64,000 nt of DNA. Origin: Pedobacter westerhofensis. GTDB taxonomy: Bacteria; Bacteroidota; Bacteroidia; Sphingobacteriales; Sphingobacteriaceae. The notes below the pieces were generated by a model. That model was not told the DNA's origin. It made no database searches and saw nothing but the letters and a program-made list of their open reading frames with translations. How positions within the stretch are numbered: position 1 is the stretch's first letter; every line of letters starts with the position of its first letter. A program made the translations under genes and the position numbers. The DNA is taken from positions 214,073-278,072 of the forward strand of contig NZ_FXTN01000011.1 of NCBI RefSeq assembly GCF_900182595.1. Reading direction: 5' to 3'. Of this stretch, positions 35,246 through 44,804 are shown piece by piece.

Positions 35246-38200
35246 TTAATGATGTGCTTCGATCAGAAGCGGTGTACTTGTTTTTTTCGTTTTAAACCTT
35301 AATATCAAATGGTCGATGATCAGGTACATGGATGGCACTACAAAAAGTGTCAGGATCATTGAACTGGTAAGGCCGCCGATAATCACCCAGGCCATCCCAT
35401 TCTTAATCTCTGCACCTGCCCCGCTGGCCAGTGCGATGGGGAGCATCCCGAGGATCATCGCCAGGGTAGTCATCAGGATAGGCCTGAGCCTTTCTTTTCC
35501 TGCTTCGACCAGGGCTTCTTCTACCGGACGGCCTTCAGCTTTCAGCTGATTGGTAAAATCCACGATCAGGATCGCGTTTTTAGACACCAGTCCCAGCAGC
35601 ATGATCATCCCTATGATCGAGAATATGTTGAGGGTCTGCATCGTAAGTGCCAGTGCCAGCAGTGCCCCAACCAGGGCTACAGGAATCGAAAACAGCACCA
35701 CAAAAGGGTAGACTGCATTTTCATACAGGGCAACCATGATCAGGTAAACCAGCACAATGGCAACTACCAGTGCAAAACCAAGGCTGCCAAAAGCATCACC
35801 CTGATTTTTAAGGTCACCAAGATATTCTACAGTCACTCCTGCCGGCAACTGCACAGCTTTTACTTTTTCCTGGATATCCTTGCCTACCGAGCCTGAGGGC
35901 CTTCCGGCAACATTAGCTTTTACGGTAATCGAGCCCAGCCGGTCGCTGCGTTCCAGCACGCTCTCCCCAAGGCCTTCGGTCACATCCGCAAACTGGCTCA
36001 GCACAAAAGTCTGCCCGTCGTTATTGCTAAATGATAAGTTCCTCACATTATTGATATCGGAACGGTCGTATTGATCCAGGCCAATCAGGATATCATACTC
36101 GTTACCGGCCTGTTTAAACTTGCTCTTGTCGTTTCCGCTAAAGGCATTCTGCAATGCAGCCCCTACCTGGCTTGCATCAATGCCCAGTAAGGTCATTTTT
36201 TCCCTGTTAAGGCTCACCTCAACCTGCTGCTTCTGGTTTTTCACAGAAAGTTCAACAAATCGGGTGCCCGGTACGGTCGCAACAATCTTCCTGTACTCCT
36301 CTGCAACTTTACGGATCGCCTTCAAGTCTATTCCCTTGATTGCGATCTGGATAGGCGCCTGATTGGCCCCGCCCGTAATAGATGTTGGCGAAGCCGTAAT
36401 CTTAACACCCGGGATCACCCTGCTCAGTTTCTTCTGCAGCAGGATACCGAAATCCTCTGCCGTAATATCCCTTTTATCCTTGTCCACCATACTGATAGTC
36501 ATCTCCGCAAGGTTGCTGTTATTGGTGGTACCTGCCACACTACCACTCACAAAACCAATACTGGAGAACACCCGTGTCACCTCAGGTTGTTGCATGATCA
36601 TCTTTTCTGCCTGCTGTGTGATCATATTGGTTTGATAAACCGAGGCTGAAGGTGCCAGCTCCAGGTTGATCAGCAGCTCGCCCTGATCGGCCGAAGGAAT
36701 AAAGGCCGCACCCACAAATCCAAAGGGAATTAAGGCAATGCTGCCGATAATGAGCAGGATCACGCCAGACAGCAGCCATCTTTTCTTATGGATCAGGATC
36801 ACCAGCAACTTCCCATAATCCTCTTTCAGTACATCCAGGAAGTGTTCAAAGCCCAGATTAAGCCTGCCCCACAAACTTTTACCGTTCATTTCTTCGATTT
36901 TTCCAAACCTGCTGGCCAGCATTGGCGTAACCGTAAAGGATACAAATAAGCTCATCAGTGTTGAGAATACCACCACCAGGGAGAATTCCTGAAGCAGTGA
37001 GCCGATGATACCGCCCGTAAATGCGATTGGCAAAAACACCACCACATCCACCAGCGTAATGGCCAGGGCGGTAAAACCAATCTCATTTCTTCCCTCGAGC
37101 GCAGCTTTCTCTTTTGAGGAGCCCATCTCCAGATGCCTGTATATATTTTCGAGCACTACAATCGAGTCGTCCACCAGAATACCCACCACCAACGACATCG
37201 CCATTAAGGTCATCAGGTTTAATGAAAAACCCAGCGCGTACATGGCGATAAAAGTAGGGATGATAGAGGATGGCAGTGCCACCAGTACAAACATGGAACT
37301 CCGGAAACTGTGCAGAAAGGCAAGCATCACGATACCCACAATCACTACTGCAAGCCCCAGATCTTCCATTACACCATCGGCCGACTTCAGGGTGTACACA
37401 CTCTGATCTGAAGATACACTGAATTTCAGCGCGTTTGTTTTATACTGCTCCTCTATCGCTGTAAACTTCAGCTTCACCTGCCTGCTCACCTCTACGGCAT
37501 TAGCATCACTCTGTTTGATAATCTGCACGCCAATAGAGGGAATACCATTGATATGGTTGATCGCCGTTGTTTTTGCCGTGGCATCCACTACCTCAGCGAT
37601 ATCTTTCAGATACACACTGCCGGCGCCAGGCCTTTGCTTAACGATCAGTCCGCGGATCTGGTTTACCGAGGTAACATTTGCATCAAAGCGGATAGACATC
37701 TGCTGGTCCCGCGTTTCAATGCTCCCTGCGGGGAAGGACTGGTTGGCCTTGCTGAGTGCATCCGTTACCTGCCCGATGCCTAAGCCGTAGGCATTGAGCT
37801 TATCCTGATCAATGTTCACCTGGATTTCGCGCTCATCGCCGCCAATGATATTTACCTGCCCTACCCCCTGCACATTTTGCAGAATGGGCAGCAACTGCTT
37901 GTCCACAAAGTCGTAGAGGTCACGCGGCGACAGCTTTGAGGTTACGCCCGCTTTCAGGATCGGCGCATCTTCAAGGTTGATCTTGTTGACCAGCGGTTTG
38001 TCTATATCATCCGGCAGGTCGTTCTGGGCCTGATCGGCCTTGCGCTGAATATCGCGCTCTGCCTGATCGATGTCTGTACCGCTTTTCAGCTGTATCACCA
38101 CACTCGATATTCCTTCCTGCGAGGTAGAACTGATTTTGTCCAGTCCCTCAACAGAGGAAAAAGCATCTTCCAGTTTCTTGGTCACCGACGTTTCTACCTC

Positions 38201-38371
38201 TGCCGCCGCCGCACCGGGATAAACAGTACTGACAGATACGGTGGGGACTTCCAGCTTGGGAAGCAGGTTATAATTTAAACTAAAGTAAGATCGCGCTCCG
38301 AAAATAAAGAGTACTGTAAATATTACTATGATCAGCAGGGGCCGCTTAACGGCAATTTCTGTAATTGACAT
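35246..38371 (-). CDS. RND-family multidrug efflux permease (AcrB/HAE1 type)
   Basis: A 1041-residue inner-membrane proton-driven pump with 12 helices and two large periplasmic loops. The start MSITEIAVKRPLLIIVIFTV and LEVPTVSVSTVYPGAAAAEV are typical. Helix 4 has MSLVVGILVDDSIVVLENIY with the Asp pair of the proton relay; helix 10/11 has LLGLVSKNAILIVDF (Lys of the relay) and GKERLRPILMTTLAMILGML. It forms a tripartite system with the adaptor and TolC-like proteins encoded just upstream. The drug profile is not visible. Confidence 0.95.
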   Translation of the reverse strand: MSITEIAVKRPLLIIVIFTVLFIFGARSYFSLNYNLLPKLEVPTVSVSTVYPGAAAAEVETSVTKKLEDAFSSVEGLDKISSTSQEGISSVVIQLKSGTDIDQAERDIQRKADQAQNDLPDDIDKPLVNKINLEDAPILKAGVTSKLSPRDLYDFVDKQLLPILQNVQGVGQVNIIGGDEREIQVNIDQDKLNAYGLGIGQVTDALSKANQSFPAGSIETRDQQMSIRFDANVTSVNQIRGLIVKQRPGAGSVYLKDIAEVVDATAKTTAINHINGIPSIGVQIIKQSDANAVEVSRQVKLKFTAIEEQYKTNALKFSVSSDQSVYTLKSADGVMEDLGLAVVIVGIVMLAFLHSFRSSMFVLVALPSSIIPTFIAMYALGFSLNLMTLMAMSLVVGILVDDSIVVLENIYRHLEMGSSKEKAALEGRNEIGFTALAITLVDVVVFLPIAFTGGIIGSLLQEFSLVVVFSTLMSLFVSFTVTPMLASRFGKIEEMNGKSLWGRLNLGFEHFLDVLKEDYGKLLVILIHKKRWLLSGVILLIIGSIALIPFGFVGAAFIPSADQGELLINLELAPSASVYQTNMITQQAEKMIMQQPEVTRVFSSIGFVSGSVAGTTNNSNLAEMTISMVDKDKRDITAEDFGILLQKKLSRVIPGVKITASPTSITGGANQAPIQIAIKGIDLKAIRKVAEEYRKIVATVPGTRFVELSVKNQKQQVEVSLNREKMTLLGIDASQVGAALQNAFSGNDKSKFKQAGNEYDILIGLDQYDRSDINNVRNLSFSNNDGQTFVLSQFADVTEGLGESVLERSDRLGSITVKANVAGRPSGSVGKDIQEKVKAVQLPAGVTVEYLGDLKNQGDAFGSLGFALVVAIVLVYLIMVALYENAVYPFVVLFSIPVALVGALLALALTMQTLNIFSIIGMIMLLGLVSKNAILIVDFTNQLKAEGRPVEEALVEAGKERLRPILMTTLAMILGMLPIALASGAGAEIKNGMAWVIIGGLTSSMILTLFVVPSMYLIIDHLILRFKTKKTSTPLLIEAHH

Positions 38372-38383
38372 ATCTGGCTTTTG

Positions 38384-39442
38384 TTATTTGGAAATACTTA
38401 CCCTGGCACCTTCTTTTAAATTGATCTGACCGGAGGTTACTACCACTTCAGCTGCTTTAAGTCCGCTGATCACCTGGATCAGGTTGTTCATTTCCAGGCC
38501 AGTTTTGATAGCTTTCTGATGTACAATATTGTTTTCCACCACATATACGCTGGCATCTTTGATACTTTCAGTGAGTGCTTCGCGCGGTATCAGCAGGATA
38601 TTCTGTTTGGTTTTTCTGGAGAAATCGGCATACACAAACGTACCCGAACGCAGCAGCGCCTTATCATTGTTATCAGCCATAATCTCTACCTTATAATTGT
38701 GCGTTTCATCTGCCTGCGGACTGATAAAGGTGATTTTGCCGTTAAACACCTGACCGGGATAAACATCTGTAGTGATTTTTACCTGCTGGCCCTGTGTGGC
38801 CTGGTACACCTCGGTCTCTGTCAGGTTCAGCTGCACCTTCAGCTGCGATAAGTTCACAATGGTTGCGATCTCCGCACCGGCATTCGCAAATACGCCCTGT
38901 TCCAGTGTTTTCTTGGCGATTGTGCCGCTGGTAGGCGCTTTTACCAGTGCATCAGAAATTTGTTTTTTTACCTGGCTCACCTGATTGGCGGCATCCAGAT
39001 AGTTTTGCCTGATCTCATTTACCTTCTCCTGCGTGGCGGCCTGTCCCTGCAGCAGTTCAGTATAATTTTGCAGGTCGCGCTTCAGTTTTGCTGCATTGGT
39101 TTCAGCTTTTTGCAGATCCAGTTCCATTAACCTGGTATCCATTACTGCCAGCACCTGTCCCTCGTTTACATGATCACCAAGCTCAAACCTGAGTTGTTTG
39201 ATCGTGCCTCCAACAGTAGTGAGCACGCTTGCTTCTTTAAATGGAGCCAGGCTACCTGTTTTGATCAGGCTGATTTCCTGAAGCTCTTCTTTAACAGCAG
39301 AAACTTTAACAGGAATATTCACTACAGAATCCTGTGCAGGTGCTTCTTTTTTATTCAGCGTACTTTTATTGGAGGCAAGCCTAAAGACAATAAGTGCCAG
39401 GATTACAAGGGCAATCATTGCTATGATGTATTTACGTTTCAT
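38384..39442 (-). CDS. RND efflux periplasmic adaptor (membrane fusion protein)
   Basis: A 352-residue adaptor with an N-terminal anchor helix (about 5-23). The biotinyl-lipoyl half motifs are LGDHVNEGQVLAVMDTRLME and ALVKAPTSGTIAKKTLEQGV, separated by an alpha-hairpin (QKAETNAAKLKRDLQNYTEL). The beta-barrel domain has LKVQLNLTETEVYQATQGQ, and the membrane-proximal end is GLKAAEVVVTSGQINLKEGA. It links the RND pump and the TolC-like channel. Adjacent genes are 12 and 2 bases away, so translation is probably coupled. Confidence 0.94.
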   Translation of the reverse strand: MKRKYIIAMIALVILALIVFRLASNKSTLNKKEAPAQDSVVNIPVKVSAVKEELQEISLIKTGSLAPFKEASVLTTVGGTIKQLRFELGDHVNEGQVLAVMDTRLMELDLQKAETNAAKLKRDLQNYTELLQGQAATQEKVNEIRQNYLDAANQVSQVKKQISDALVKAPTSGTIAKKTLEQGVFANAGAEIATIVNLSQLKVQLNLTETEVYQATQGQQVKITTDVYPGQVFNGKITFISPQADETHNYKVEIMADNNDKALLRSGTFVYADFSRKTKQNILLIPREALTESIKDASVYVVENNIVHQKAIKTGLEMNNLIQVISGLKAAEVVVTSGQINLKEGARVSISK

Positions 39443-39444
39443 AT

Positions 39445-40788
39445 TTAGAGTGAGGTATAAAATGTTTTGAGATTCCCTGAAGCTTTTTCCAGATCAAGCT
39501 TTGCCTGATAAAAACTGAAGAGTGAATTGAGATAATTATTTTGTGATTCCTTGATCGAGTTTTGCGCCGTAAGCCATTCTGTGAGGTCTGTCACCCCTTT
39601 TCTGTATTGCAGATCAGTGGTTTTAAAGACAGATTCTGCCAGCTGGATATTGCGGCTGTCACTTTCCAGGTTCTGCCGTGCATTGTTTATCTTGGTCTTT
39701 GCATTTTCGTATTCCAGCTCATACTTGCCCTCATCAAGCTTTAAGTTTTCTGTGGCATTCAGGCTTTTATACTTTGCCTGATTGTACTGTGCGTTCCTCC
39801 TGAAAAAATCAAAAATGGGGATGCTCAGTTTAAGGCCTACGGCCGAGAAGGGGCTCAGATCTTTAAAAGCAGGCCCTATTGAATTGCCAAAACCCACCGC
39901 ACCGTACCGGGCATAACCGGTAAGCTTGGGCATTGCGCCGGCTTTGATCCGTTTCTCATCTATATCCAACAGCCGGGCGTTGATCTCAGACAGCCGGTAA
40001 TCTACGCGGTTTCCCACTACAAAGGGGCTTGCCAGATCATTGCTGTTTGTTGCATCAATATGAATGGCAACATCCTGCTGTGAAACACTGTCAACCGGCA
40101 GGGCCGAACTGATCGGATAACCCATTTCATATTTAAGCTGGTTTTGTGAAAGTGTGAGGTTGCTTTCGGCGATGCGGATCTGCGATATCGCATTGTTGTA
40201 ATCCACTGTTACCTTGTCCAGATCTTTTTGCAGGGTCACCCCCTTTTCTACCTGCAGCTTAAAGATATTTACCTGTCCGCGGTATGTGCCCAGGTTTTCT
40301 TTTAGCAGCCGCAGCTGTTCGCGGTAAACGTAAATCTGGTAATAGGCATTGCCGATATTATAGATAATTGTTTCCTCGCTTTTGCGGATGTTTACTTCTG
40401 CCTGCTGTTTATTATACTTACTGGCTTTAAGCCCGGTTAAGAGCGATTGGTCATAAATGGTCTGATCCAGCTGTGCCTGTGCATTGCTGTTATATTTCTG
40501 GCTAAAGGCCACCCTGATGGGGTCTGGCCCGAACACCCCTCCGGGGATCACTGACTCCTGGACTTTCAGGTTGTTGTCTAAAGTTCCGGTCAGGCTAACC
40601 TTGGGCAGGTAATCAGCAAGGGCTTCCTTTGCTTTGGCATCAGCAGCTCTTTTTTCATTTTCGTAAACCGTACTGTTGCGGTTGTTCTTCAGCCCATATG
40701 CTATGCACGCTTTTAAATTCCACTGCTCCTGCGAAAACAGCTGAAAGGGAACAAAAAAGATAAAGGCTAATAGTATTTTTTTATTCAT
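39445..40788 (-). CDS. TolC-family outer-membrane efflux channel
   Basis: A 447-residue protein with a signal peptide (1-19, ending FSQEQ). Two repeats of the outer-membrane efflux protein fold are visible: WNLKACIAYGLKNNRNSTVY near the start, and in the second half GLKLSIPIFDFFRRNAQYNQ. Long coiled helices follow (FKTTDLQYRKGVTDLTEWLT; SLFSFYQAKLDLEKASGNL). It is the first gene of the efflux operon; its promoter region holds both a palindrome and direct repeats. Confidence 0.94.
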   Translation of the reverse strand: MNKKILLAFIFFVPFQLFSQEQWNLKACIAYGLKNNRNSTVYENEKRAADAKAKEALADYLPKVSLTGTLDNNLKVQESVIPGGVFGPDPIRVAFSQKYNSNAQAQLDQTIYDQSLLTGLKASKYNKQQAEVNIRKSEETIIYNIGNAYYQIYVYREQLRLLKENLGTYRGQVNIFKLQVEKGVTLQKDLDKVTVDYNNAISQIRIAESNLTLSQNQLKYEMGYPISSALPVDSVSQQDVAIHIDATNSNDLASPFVVGNRVDYRLSEINARLLDIDEKRIKAGAMPKLTGYARYGAVGFGNSIGPAFKDLSPFSAVGLKLSIPIFDFFRRNAQYNQAKYKSLNATENLKLDEGKYELEYENAKTKINNARQNLESDSRNIQLAESVFKTTDLQYRKGVTDLTEWLTAQNSIKESQNNYLNSLFSFYQAKLDLEKASGNLKTFYTSL

Positions 40789-40834
40789 TACCCTGCTTCA
40801 AGTTCTTTACCGCAGGTCATACCAAGACACTAAC

Positions 40835-40867
40835 GGAATAATTATTTAATTAATTATTCCAAAACTA
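40835..40867 (-). promoter_or_regulatory. Efflux operon promoter with operator at the start site
   Basis: The -7 box TAGTTTTG is at 40860-40867 on the minus strand. Directly downstream, overlapping the expected start, is the 26-base perfect inverted repeat GGAATAATTA-TTTAAT-TAATTATTCC (40835-40860). A repressor bound there would block the operon. The tolC-type ATG is at 40788. Confidence 0.65.
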
Positions 40868-40900
40868 GCGCGCTAAGGGTGTCAGATTTAAAGTTCAAGT

Positions 40901-40936
40901 ATGAAATGGACAAAATGAAGAATGAAATGGACAAAA
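40901..40936. repeat. 15-base direct repeats upstream of the efflux promoter
   Basis: ATGAAATGGACAAAA occurs at 40901-40915 and again at 40922-40936, identical, with a 21-base period (two helical turns). This is the classic spacing of AraC/XylS activator half-sites. They lie about 34-76 bases upstream of the -7 box. The rest of the 410-base gap (40789-41198) shows no gene. Confidence 0.65.
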
Positions 40937-41198
40937 GTCACGGATTATGAAAGTTTCGCAAGCTTGATAGATAAGCGTCAGATTTAATCAGCTCCCAGCC
41001 CCGCCCTTATTTCTTTTAAATATCAGTTTGACGGGGATCATATTTCATAACCCCGGTTTTTCCAGGTTAAAGAAACCGGAGAACGGATATCATTGCTTAG
41101 CAATGTCATATAGTCTTGAAGGACGTACGCAGTAAACGAACATATTACTGATAAATTAAAACAACCAGCAGATCAAGAAAAATTGTATATTTCTGATC

Positions 41199-41786
41199 AT
41201 GCAAACGCCAGACCATACTTACGGAGTTTTCATGCAATTCCTGACCGCACATTTCAACGCAGATGAGGAACAGTTAAAAACTATTTGCAGTAAATTCAGC
41301 CGTAAAACCGCCAAACGTAATGAGATTTTGCTTGCTTCAGGTGAGGTATGCAAGCATTTATATTTTGTCAATTCCGGTTGCCTACGCATTTATCTTTTAG
41401 ACCTGAAAGGTAATGAATCTACCCGCTTCCTTGTTACGGAAGGTAAATTTGGCACTTCCTTTCCAAGTTACAGATTGCAGGAACCTTCTGTTGCTGCAAT
41501 CCAAAGCCTGGAACTCTCGGATTTATTTTATATCAGCTATCACGATTTCCAGGCCCTGCTGGATGAAATTCCTGCCTGGGAGCATATTTACCGTATTGCT
41601 CTGGAACAAGAATATATTTCCTCGATCCAAAGAATTGAAAGCCTGATCTCCATGAATGCCACAATGCGTTATCAGGCCCTGATGGAAAGCAACCCTTCAA
41701 TTATCCAAAGGTTTCCCTCCAAAATAATAGCCGATTATCTGGGGATTTCGCAGGAAACCCTTAGCCGGCTTAAATCTAAAAAGTGA
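41199..41786 (+). CDS. Crp/Fnr-family transcriptional regulator
   Basis: A 195-residue regulator. The N-terminal cNMP-binding-type beta-roll has RKTAKRNEILLASGEVCKHL followed by YFVNSGCLRIYLLDLKGNES; there is no Fnr-like Cys cluster. The C-terminal winged helix is shortened: FPSKIIADYLGISQETLSRL. This is the small Crp-like type common in Bacteroidota. It is divergent from the efflux operon and upstream of a hydrolase gene, so it could control either. Effector unknown. Confidence 0.92.
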   Translation: MQTPDHTYGVFMQFLTAHFNADEEQLKTICSKFSRKTAKRNEILLASGEVCKHLYFVNSGCLRIYLLDLKGNESTRFLVTEGKFGTSFPSYRLQEPSVAAIQSLELSDLFYISYHDFQALLDEIPAWEHIYRIALEQEYISSIQRIESLISMNATMRYQALMESNPSIIQRFPSKIIADYLGISQETLSRLKSKK

Positions 41787-41851
41787 ATTATTTGACTTTT
41801 GTCAATAACGAATTTTGATAAAATGCCTTGCTTTGTATATAACCTTTGAAA

Positions 41852-42880
41852 ATGCGATTCAACAACATTTTAATCCTATCGTTTTTGTTTCCGCTGTTCC
41901 TTTCAGCGCAAACCATTCAGCCTGTTATCGGCGAGAAAACATTCCGTTTTACGGATACTGTCCGTGAGCGGAAACTGACCACAGAAATATGGTATCCTAC
42001 AAATGACACCCGGAAAGCTACCCTAAAACAAGATTATCCCTTTATTGCAGAACCCACGGTGAGGGATGCGGTTTATCCGTCGTCCAAGCATCCGCTTATA
42101 CTTTTGTCGCATGGAACAGGTGGCAGCCGCATGACCTTGGAGTGGCTGGCAGGTGCACTGGTGAAAAAAGGTTTTATTGTAGCGGCAGTAGATCATTGGG
42201 GAAATACCTATGACAATAAAATCGCGATAGATTTTGTAACGCCATGGCAAAGGTCGCGTGATATCAGCTTTGTCCTTACCAAGTTATTAAAAGATACTTC
42301 CCTCAGCAAAATTATAGATCGCGACCGTATCGGAGCAGCAGGTTTTTCTATAGGTGGCTATACCGTACTTGCCCTTGCCGGTGCACAATTGGATTTAGAT
42401 GCTTTAAATAAATTTTCCGACACTTCAGAGGGCATGCAGGAAGCTAATATCCCGGAGTTTCCCGGGTTACTCAAAACTGTAGATGAAGCAGCAGTATGGG
42501 AGTCGTTCAGGAAAAGTCCTCCATTAAAAGATAATCGTATCAAAGCATTTTTTGCGATGAGCCCCGCCATTGGACAGGGCTTCGTCAGCAGGAAACAGTT
42601 TACAGCGATAAACCGGCCGGTTTATATCGTTGGGGCACAAAGTGACAGCATAGCGCCGGTTAAAACCAATGCTGCACATTATCACCAGCTCATTCCAAAA
42701 TCCCGTTTGTATATTTTAGGTGGCAAAGCAGGCCATTATGTATTTTTAAATGAAGCGATGCCTGAATTAAAGAAAACGGGCACGCCACTTTTTAATGATG
42801 ACAAATCTGTAGACCGCCATGTTGCCCATGAATTAACCGGTGCTATGGCTGTAAAATTCTTTAAAGAGAGTTTAAAATAG
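41852..42880 (+). CDS. Exported alpha/beta hydrolase (dienelactone hydrolase-like)
   Basis: A 342-residue hydrolase with a signal peptide (MRFNNILILSFLFPLFLSAQ); ATG at 41852 is preferred to the TTG six bases before it. Motifs are HPLILLSHGTGGSRMTLEWL (oxyanion region), GAAGFSIGGYTVLALAG (nucleophile elbow G-F-S-I-G), Asp in PVYIVGAQSDSIAP, and His in GGKAGHYVFL. It probably cleaves esters or lactones in the periplasm. It follows the Crp-like gene by 65 bases, which suggests it is a target or a partner. Confidence 0.88.
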   Translation: MRFNNILILSFLFPLFLSAQTIQPVIGEKTFRFTDTVRERKLTTEIWYPTNDTRKATLKQDYPFIAEPTVRDAVYPSSKHPLILLSHGTGGSRMTLEWLAGALVKKGFIVAAVDHWGNTYDNKIAIDFVTPWQRSRDISFVLTKLLKDTSLSKIIDRDRIGAAGFSIGGYTVLALAGAQLDLDALNKFSDTSEGMQEANIPEFPGLLKTVDEAAVWESFRKSPPLKDNRIKAFFAMSPAIGQGFVSRKQFTAINRPVYIVGAQSDSIAPVKTNAAHYHQLIPKSRLYILGGKAGHYVFLNEAMPELKKTGTPLFNDDKSVDRHVAHELTGAMAVKFFKESLK

Positions 42881-43019
42881 CTGGCAGAACAAATTAACCG
42901 ACTTTTCCCTGATCAGCAGAGCAATATTTGGAGCTGGCCATGGAATCGGGCATCCGCTGATAATAGGAACTCCTGATCTTATCAGATAATAAGATGACAA
43001 TCATTAACAAGCTTTTAAC

Positions 43020-43027
43020 TAGCTTTG
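43020..43027 (+). promoter_or_regulatory. -7 box of the second Crp/Fnr gene
   Basis: TAGCTTTG lies 11 bases before ATG 43039. Because it falls inside the longer upstream reading frame, it supports 43039 as the true start. Confidence 0.5.
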
Positions 43028-43038
43028 TACATATAATT

Positions 43039-43608
43039 ATGTTCGATATTTTCAGAAACTACATCACAGGTTATTCAGCTTTTACTGACAATGAATTCGC
43101 TTTGATCGCATCGGTTGTCCGTTTTAAGACAGTCAGGAAGCACCAGCATCTTTTGCAGGAAGGGGAAATTGCCCGTTATCATTACTTTGTTGCCAAAGGC
43201 TTGCTCCGAACCTATTCTATTGATAAAAAGGGAAACGAACTTATCTTACGTTTTGCCCGGGAAAATGGTTGGATCAGCGATTGTGAAAGCCTGTACATGG
43301 GCACTCCAAGTCAGTTTAATATCGATGCTATAGAAAACTCAGAGGTCATTTTATTTGAAAACAGTGCTAAGGAGTTATTGATGGAGCAGGTTCCTGCCTT
43401 CGGTAAAATGATCAATACCCTCAAAAACAAAAACACAGTTAATTTTCAAAACCGTCTGCACGAATCTCTCACCAGCAACGCCGAACAGAAATACCACAAT
43501 TTCGTTGCCGGATATCCGGAACTTGCTTTGAGGGTGCCGCAACATATGGTAGCTTCTTATTTGGGGGTGCAGCCAGAAACACTGAGCCGCATCCGCAGCA
43601 AGCGGTAG
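43039..43608 (+). CDS. Crp/Fnr-family transcriptional regulator
   Basis: A 189-residue regulator starting MFDIFRNYITGYSAFTDNEF. An ATG at 42994 is also in frame, but the promoter box at 43020-43027 lies after it. The beta-roll has VRKHQHLLQEGEIARYHYFV and KGLLRTYSIDKKGNEL; the DNA-binding end is VPQHMVASYLGVQPETLSRI. It is a paralogue of the protein encoded at 41199. The next gene (oxidoreductase) starts 87 bases later on the same strand and may be its target. Confidence 0.92.
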   Translation: MFDIFRNYITGYSAFTDNEFALIASVVRFKTVRKHQHLLQEGEIARYHYFVAKGLLRTYSIDKKGNELILRFARENGWISDCESLYMGTPSQFNIDAIENSEVILFENSAKELLMEQVPAFGKMINTLKNKNTVNFQNRLHESLTSNAEQKYHNFVAGYPELALRVPQHMVASYLGVQPETLSRIRSKR

Positions 43609-43695
43609 TTTTTACATCAATTCATTAATTGACCTGATATCAATTTCTGCTGCTCCCCTTTCCTGCACCTTTGCTGATAAATAAAAGCAAAATCT

Positions 43696-44733
43696 ATGTC
43701 AGGTAATATAAAAAACAATCTTGCGCCCTTAATGAAAGCCGTGCGCCTGCATCAATTCGGTGGGCCGGAAGTGCTTCTTTATGAGGATGCGCCTAAACCT
43801 TCGATGAAAGCAGGTGAAGTGTTAGTGAAAGTAATTGCAGTTGGTATTAATCCGCCGGACTGGTATCTGAGAGAAGGCATGAAAATGTTACCTCCTGAAT
43901 GGAGGCCGGAGATCCCTTTGCCTACCATACCGGGAACAGATATATCCGGTATAATTGAGGCCGTAGCAGACGATGTAAAATCCTTTGTTGTTGGTGATGA
44001 GGTATATGGTATGATCCGTTTTCCAAGCTTTGGTGATAGCAGGGCCTATGCTCAATACGTATCTGCTCCGGTTGCTGATCTTGCCCTTAAGCCCAAAGAA
44101 ACCGATCATTTGCATGCAGCAGCTGCGCCCATGGCTGCTTTAACAGCATGGCAGTTCCTGATCGAACGGGGACACAATGAGCCTAATCCGCTTCAGCCAG
44201 ACCTTCACGTGCCGGTCCCGTTGGAAGGCAGGAAAGTGCTGATCAACGGCGCTGCCGGTGGCGTGGGACATTATGCTGTCCAGTTAGCCAAATGGAAGGG
44301 CGCTTACGTCATCGCAGTTGCTTCTGGCAAGCACGAGGAGATGCTTCGGGGTCTTGGGGCAGATGAATTTATAGATTATACTCAAACAGCCCCGGAAGAT
44401 GTTATCAGTAACCTTGATCTTGTACTGGATACCCTTGGCGGCCCAACCACCGGGCGATTTCTGCGTACCTTAAAATCAGGGGGAGCTTTATTCCCGGTAT
44501 TCCTGGGCTTTTCAGATCATGCGGAGGCTGCCGAGCGGGGGGTCACAGTCTCCAATTCTCAGGTCCGTTCCAATGGCAAACAGCTTGGCGAAATTGCGCA
44601 GCTTTTTGATACTGGCTTACTGCAGACAGTGATCGACAGTGTTTTTCCTTTGGAAGAGGCTTCCAAGGCACATGAAAGAGCGTCCCATGGCCATATACAG
44701 GGCAAGATCGTTTTAAAGGTCCCGCAAGATTAA
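43696..44733 (+). CDS. NADP-dependent quinone oxidoreductase-like MDR protein
   Basis: A 345-residue medium-chain dehydrogenase/reductase without the structural or catalytic zinc ligands. The start of the domain is MKAVRLHQFGGPEVLLYEDA at residue 13, with GEVLVKVIAVGINPPDWYLR. The catalytic part has PGTDISGIIEAVADDV, and the NADP-binding motif is KVLINGAAGGVGHYAVQLAK. Typical for zeta-crystallin/quinone reductases. An internal ATG at residue 13 could also be a start. It may be controlled by the Crp-like regulator upstream. Confidence 0.92.
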   Translation: MSGNIKNNLAPLMKAVRLHQFGGPEVLLYEDAPKPSMKAGEVLVKVIAVGINPPDWYLREGMKMLPPEWRPEIPLPTIPGTDISGIIEAVADDVKSFVVGDEVYGMIRFPSFGDSRAYAQYVSAPVADLALKPKETDHLHAAAAPMAALTAWQFLIERGHNEPNPLQPDLHVPVPLEGRKVLINGAAGGVGHYAVQLAKWKGAYVIAVASGKHEEMLRGLGADEFIDYTQTAPEDVISNLDLVLDTLGGPTTGRFLRTLKSGGALFPVFLGFSDHAEAAERGVTVSNSQVRSNGKQLGEIAQLFDTGLLQTVIDSVFPLEEASKAHERASHGHIQGKIVLKVPQD

Positions 44734-44756
44734 AAAGATCAGGGCTTTATATAAAG

Positions 44757-44782
44757 CGCCCGGAGTTTTTCCTCTCCGGGCG
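44757..44782. terminator. Bidirectional hairpin between convergent genes
   Basis: CGCCCGGAG (44757-44765) and CTCCGGGCG (44774-44782) form a 9-bp GC-rich stem between the plus-strand oxidoreductase and the minus-strand repair operon. U tracts are weak on both sides. Confidence 0.6.
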
Positions 44783-44804
44783 TTAATCAACGAATTTGTG
44801 AAAC

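Noticed and set aside
40901..40936. Direct repeats as the start of a CRISPR array
   Set aside because: Only two 15-base copies with a 6-base gap; no further units and no cas genes.
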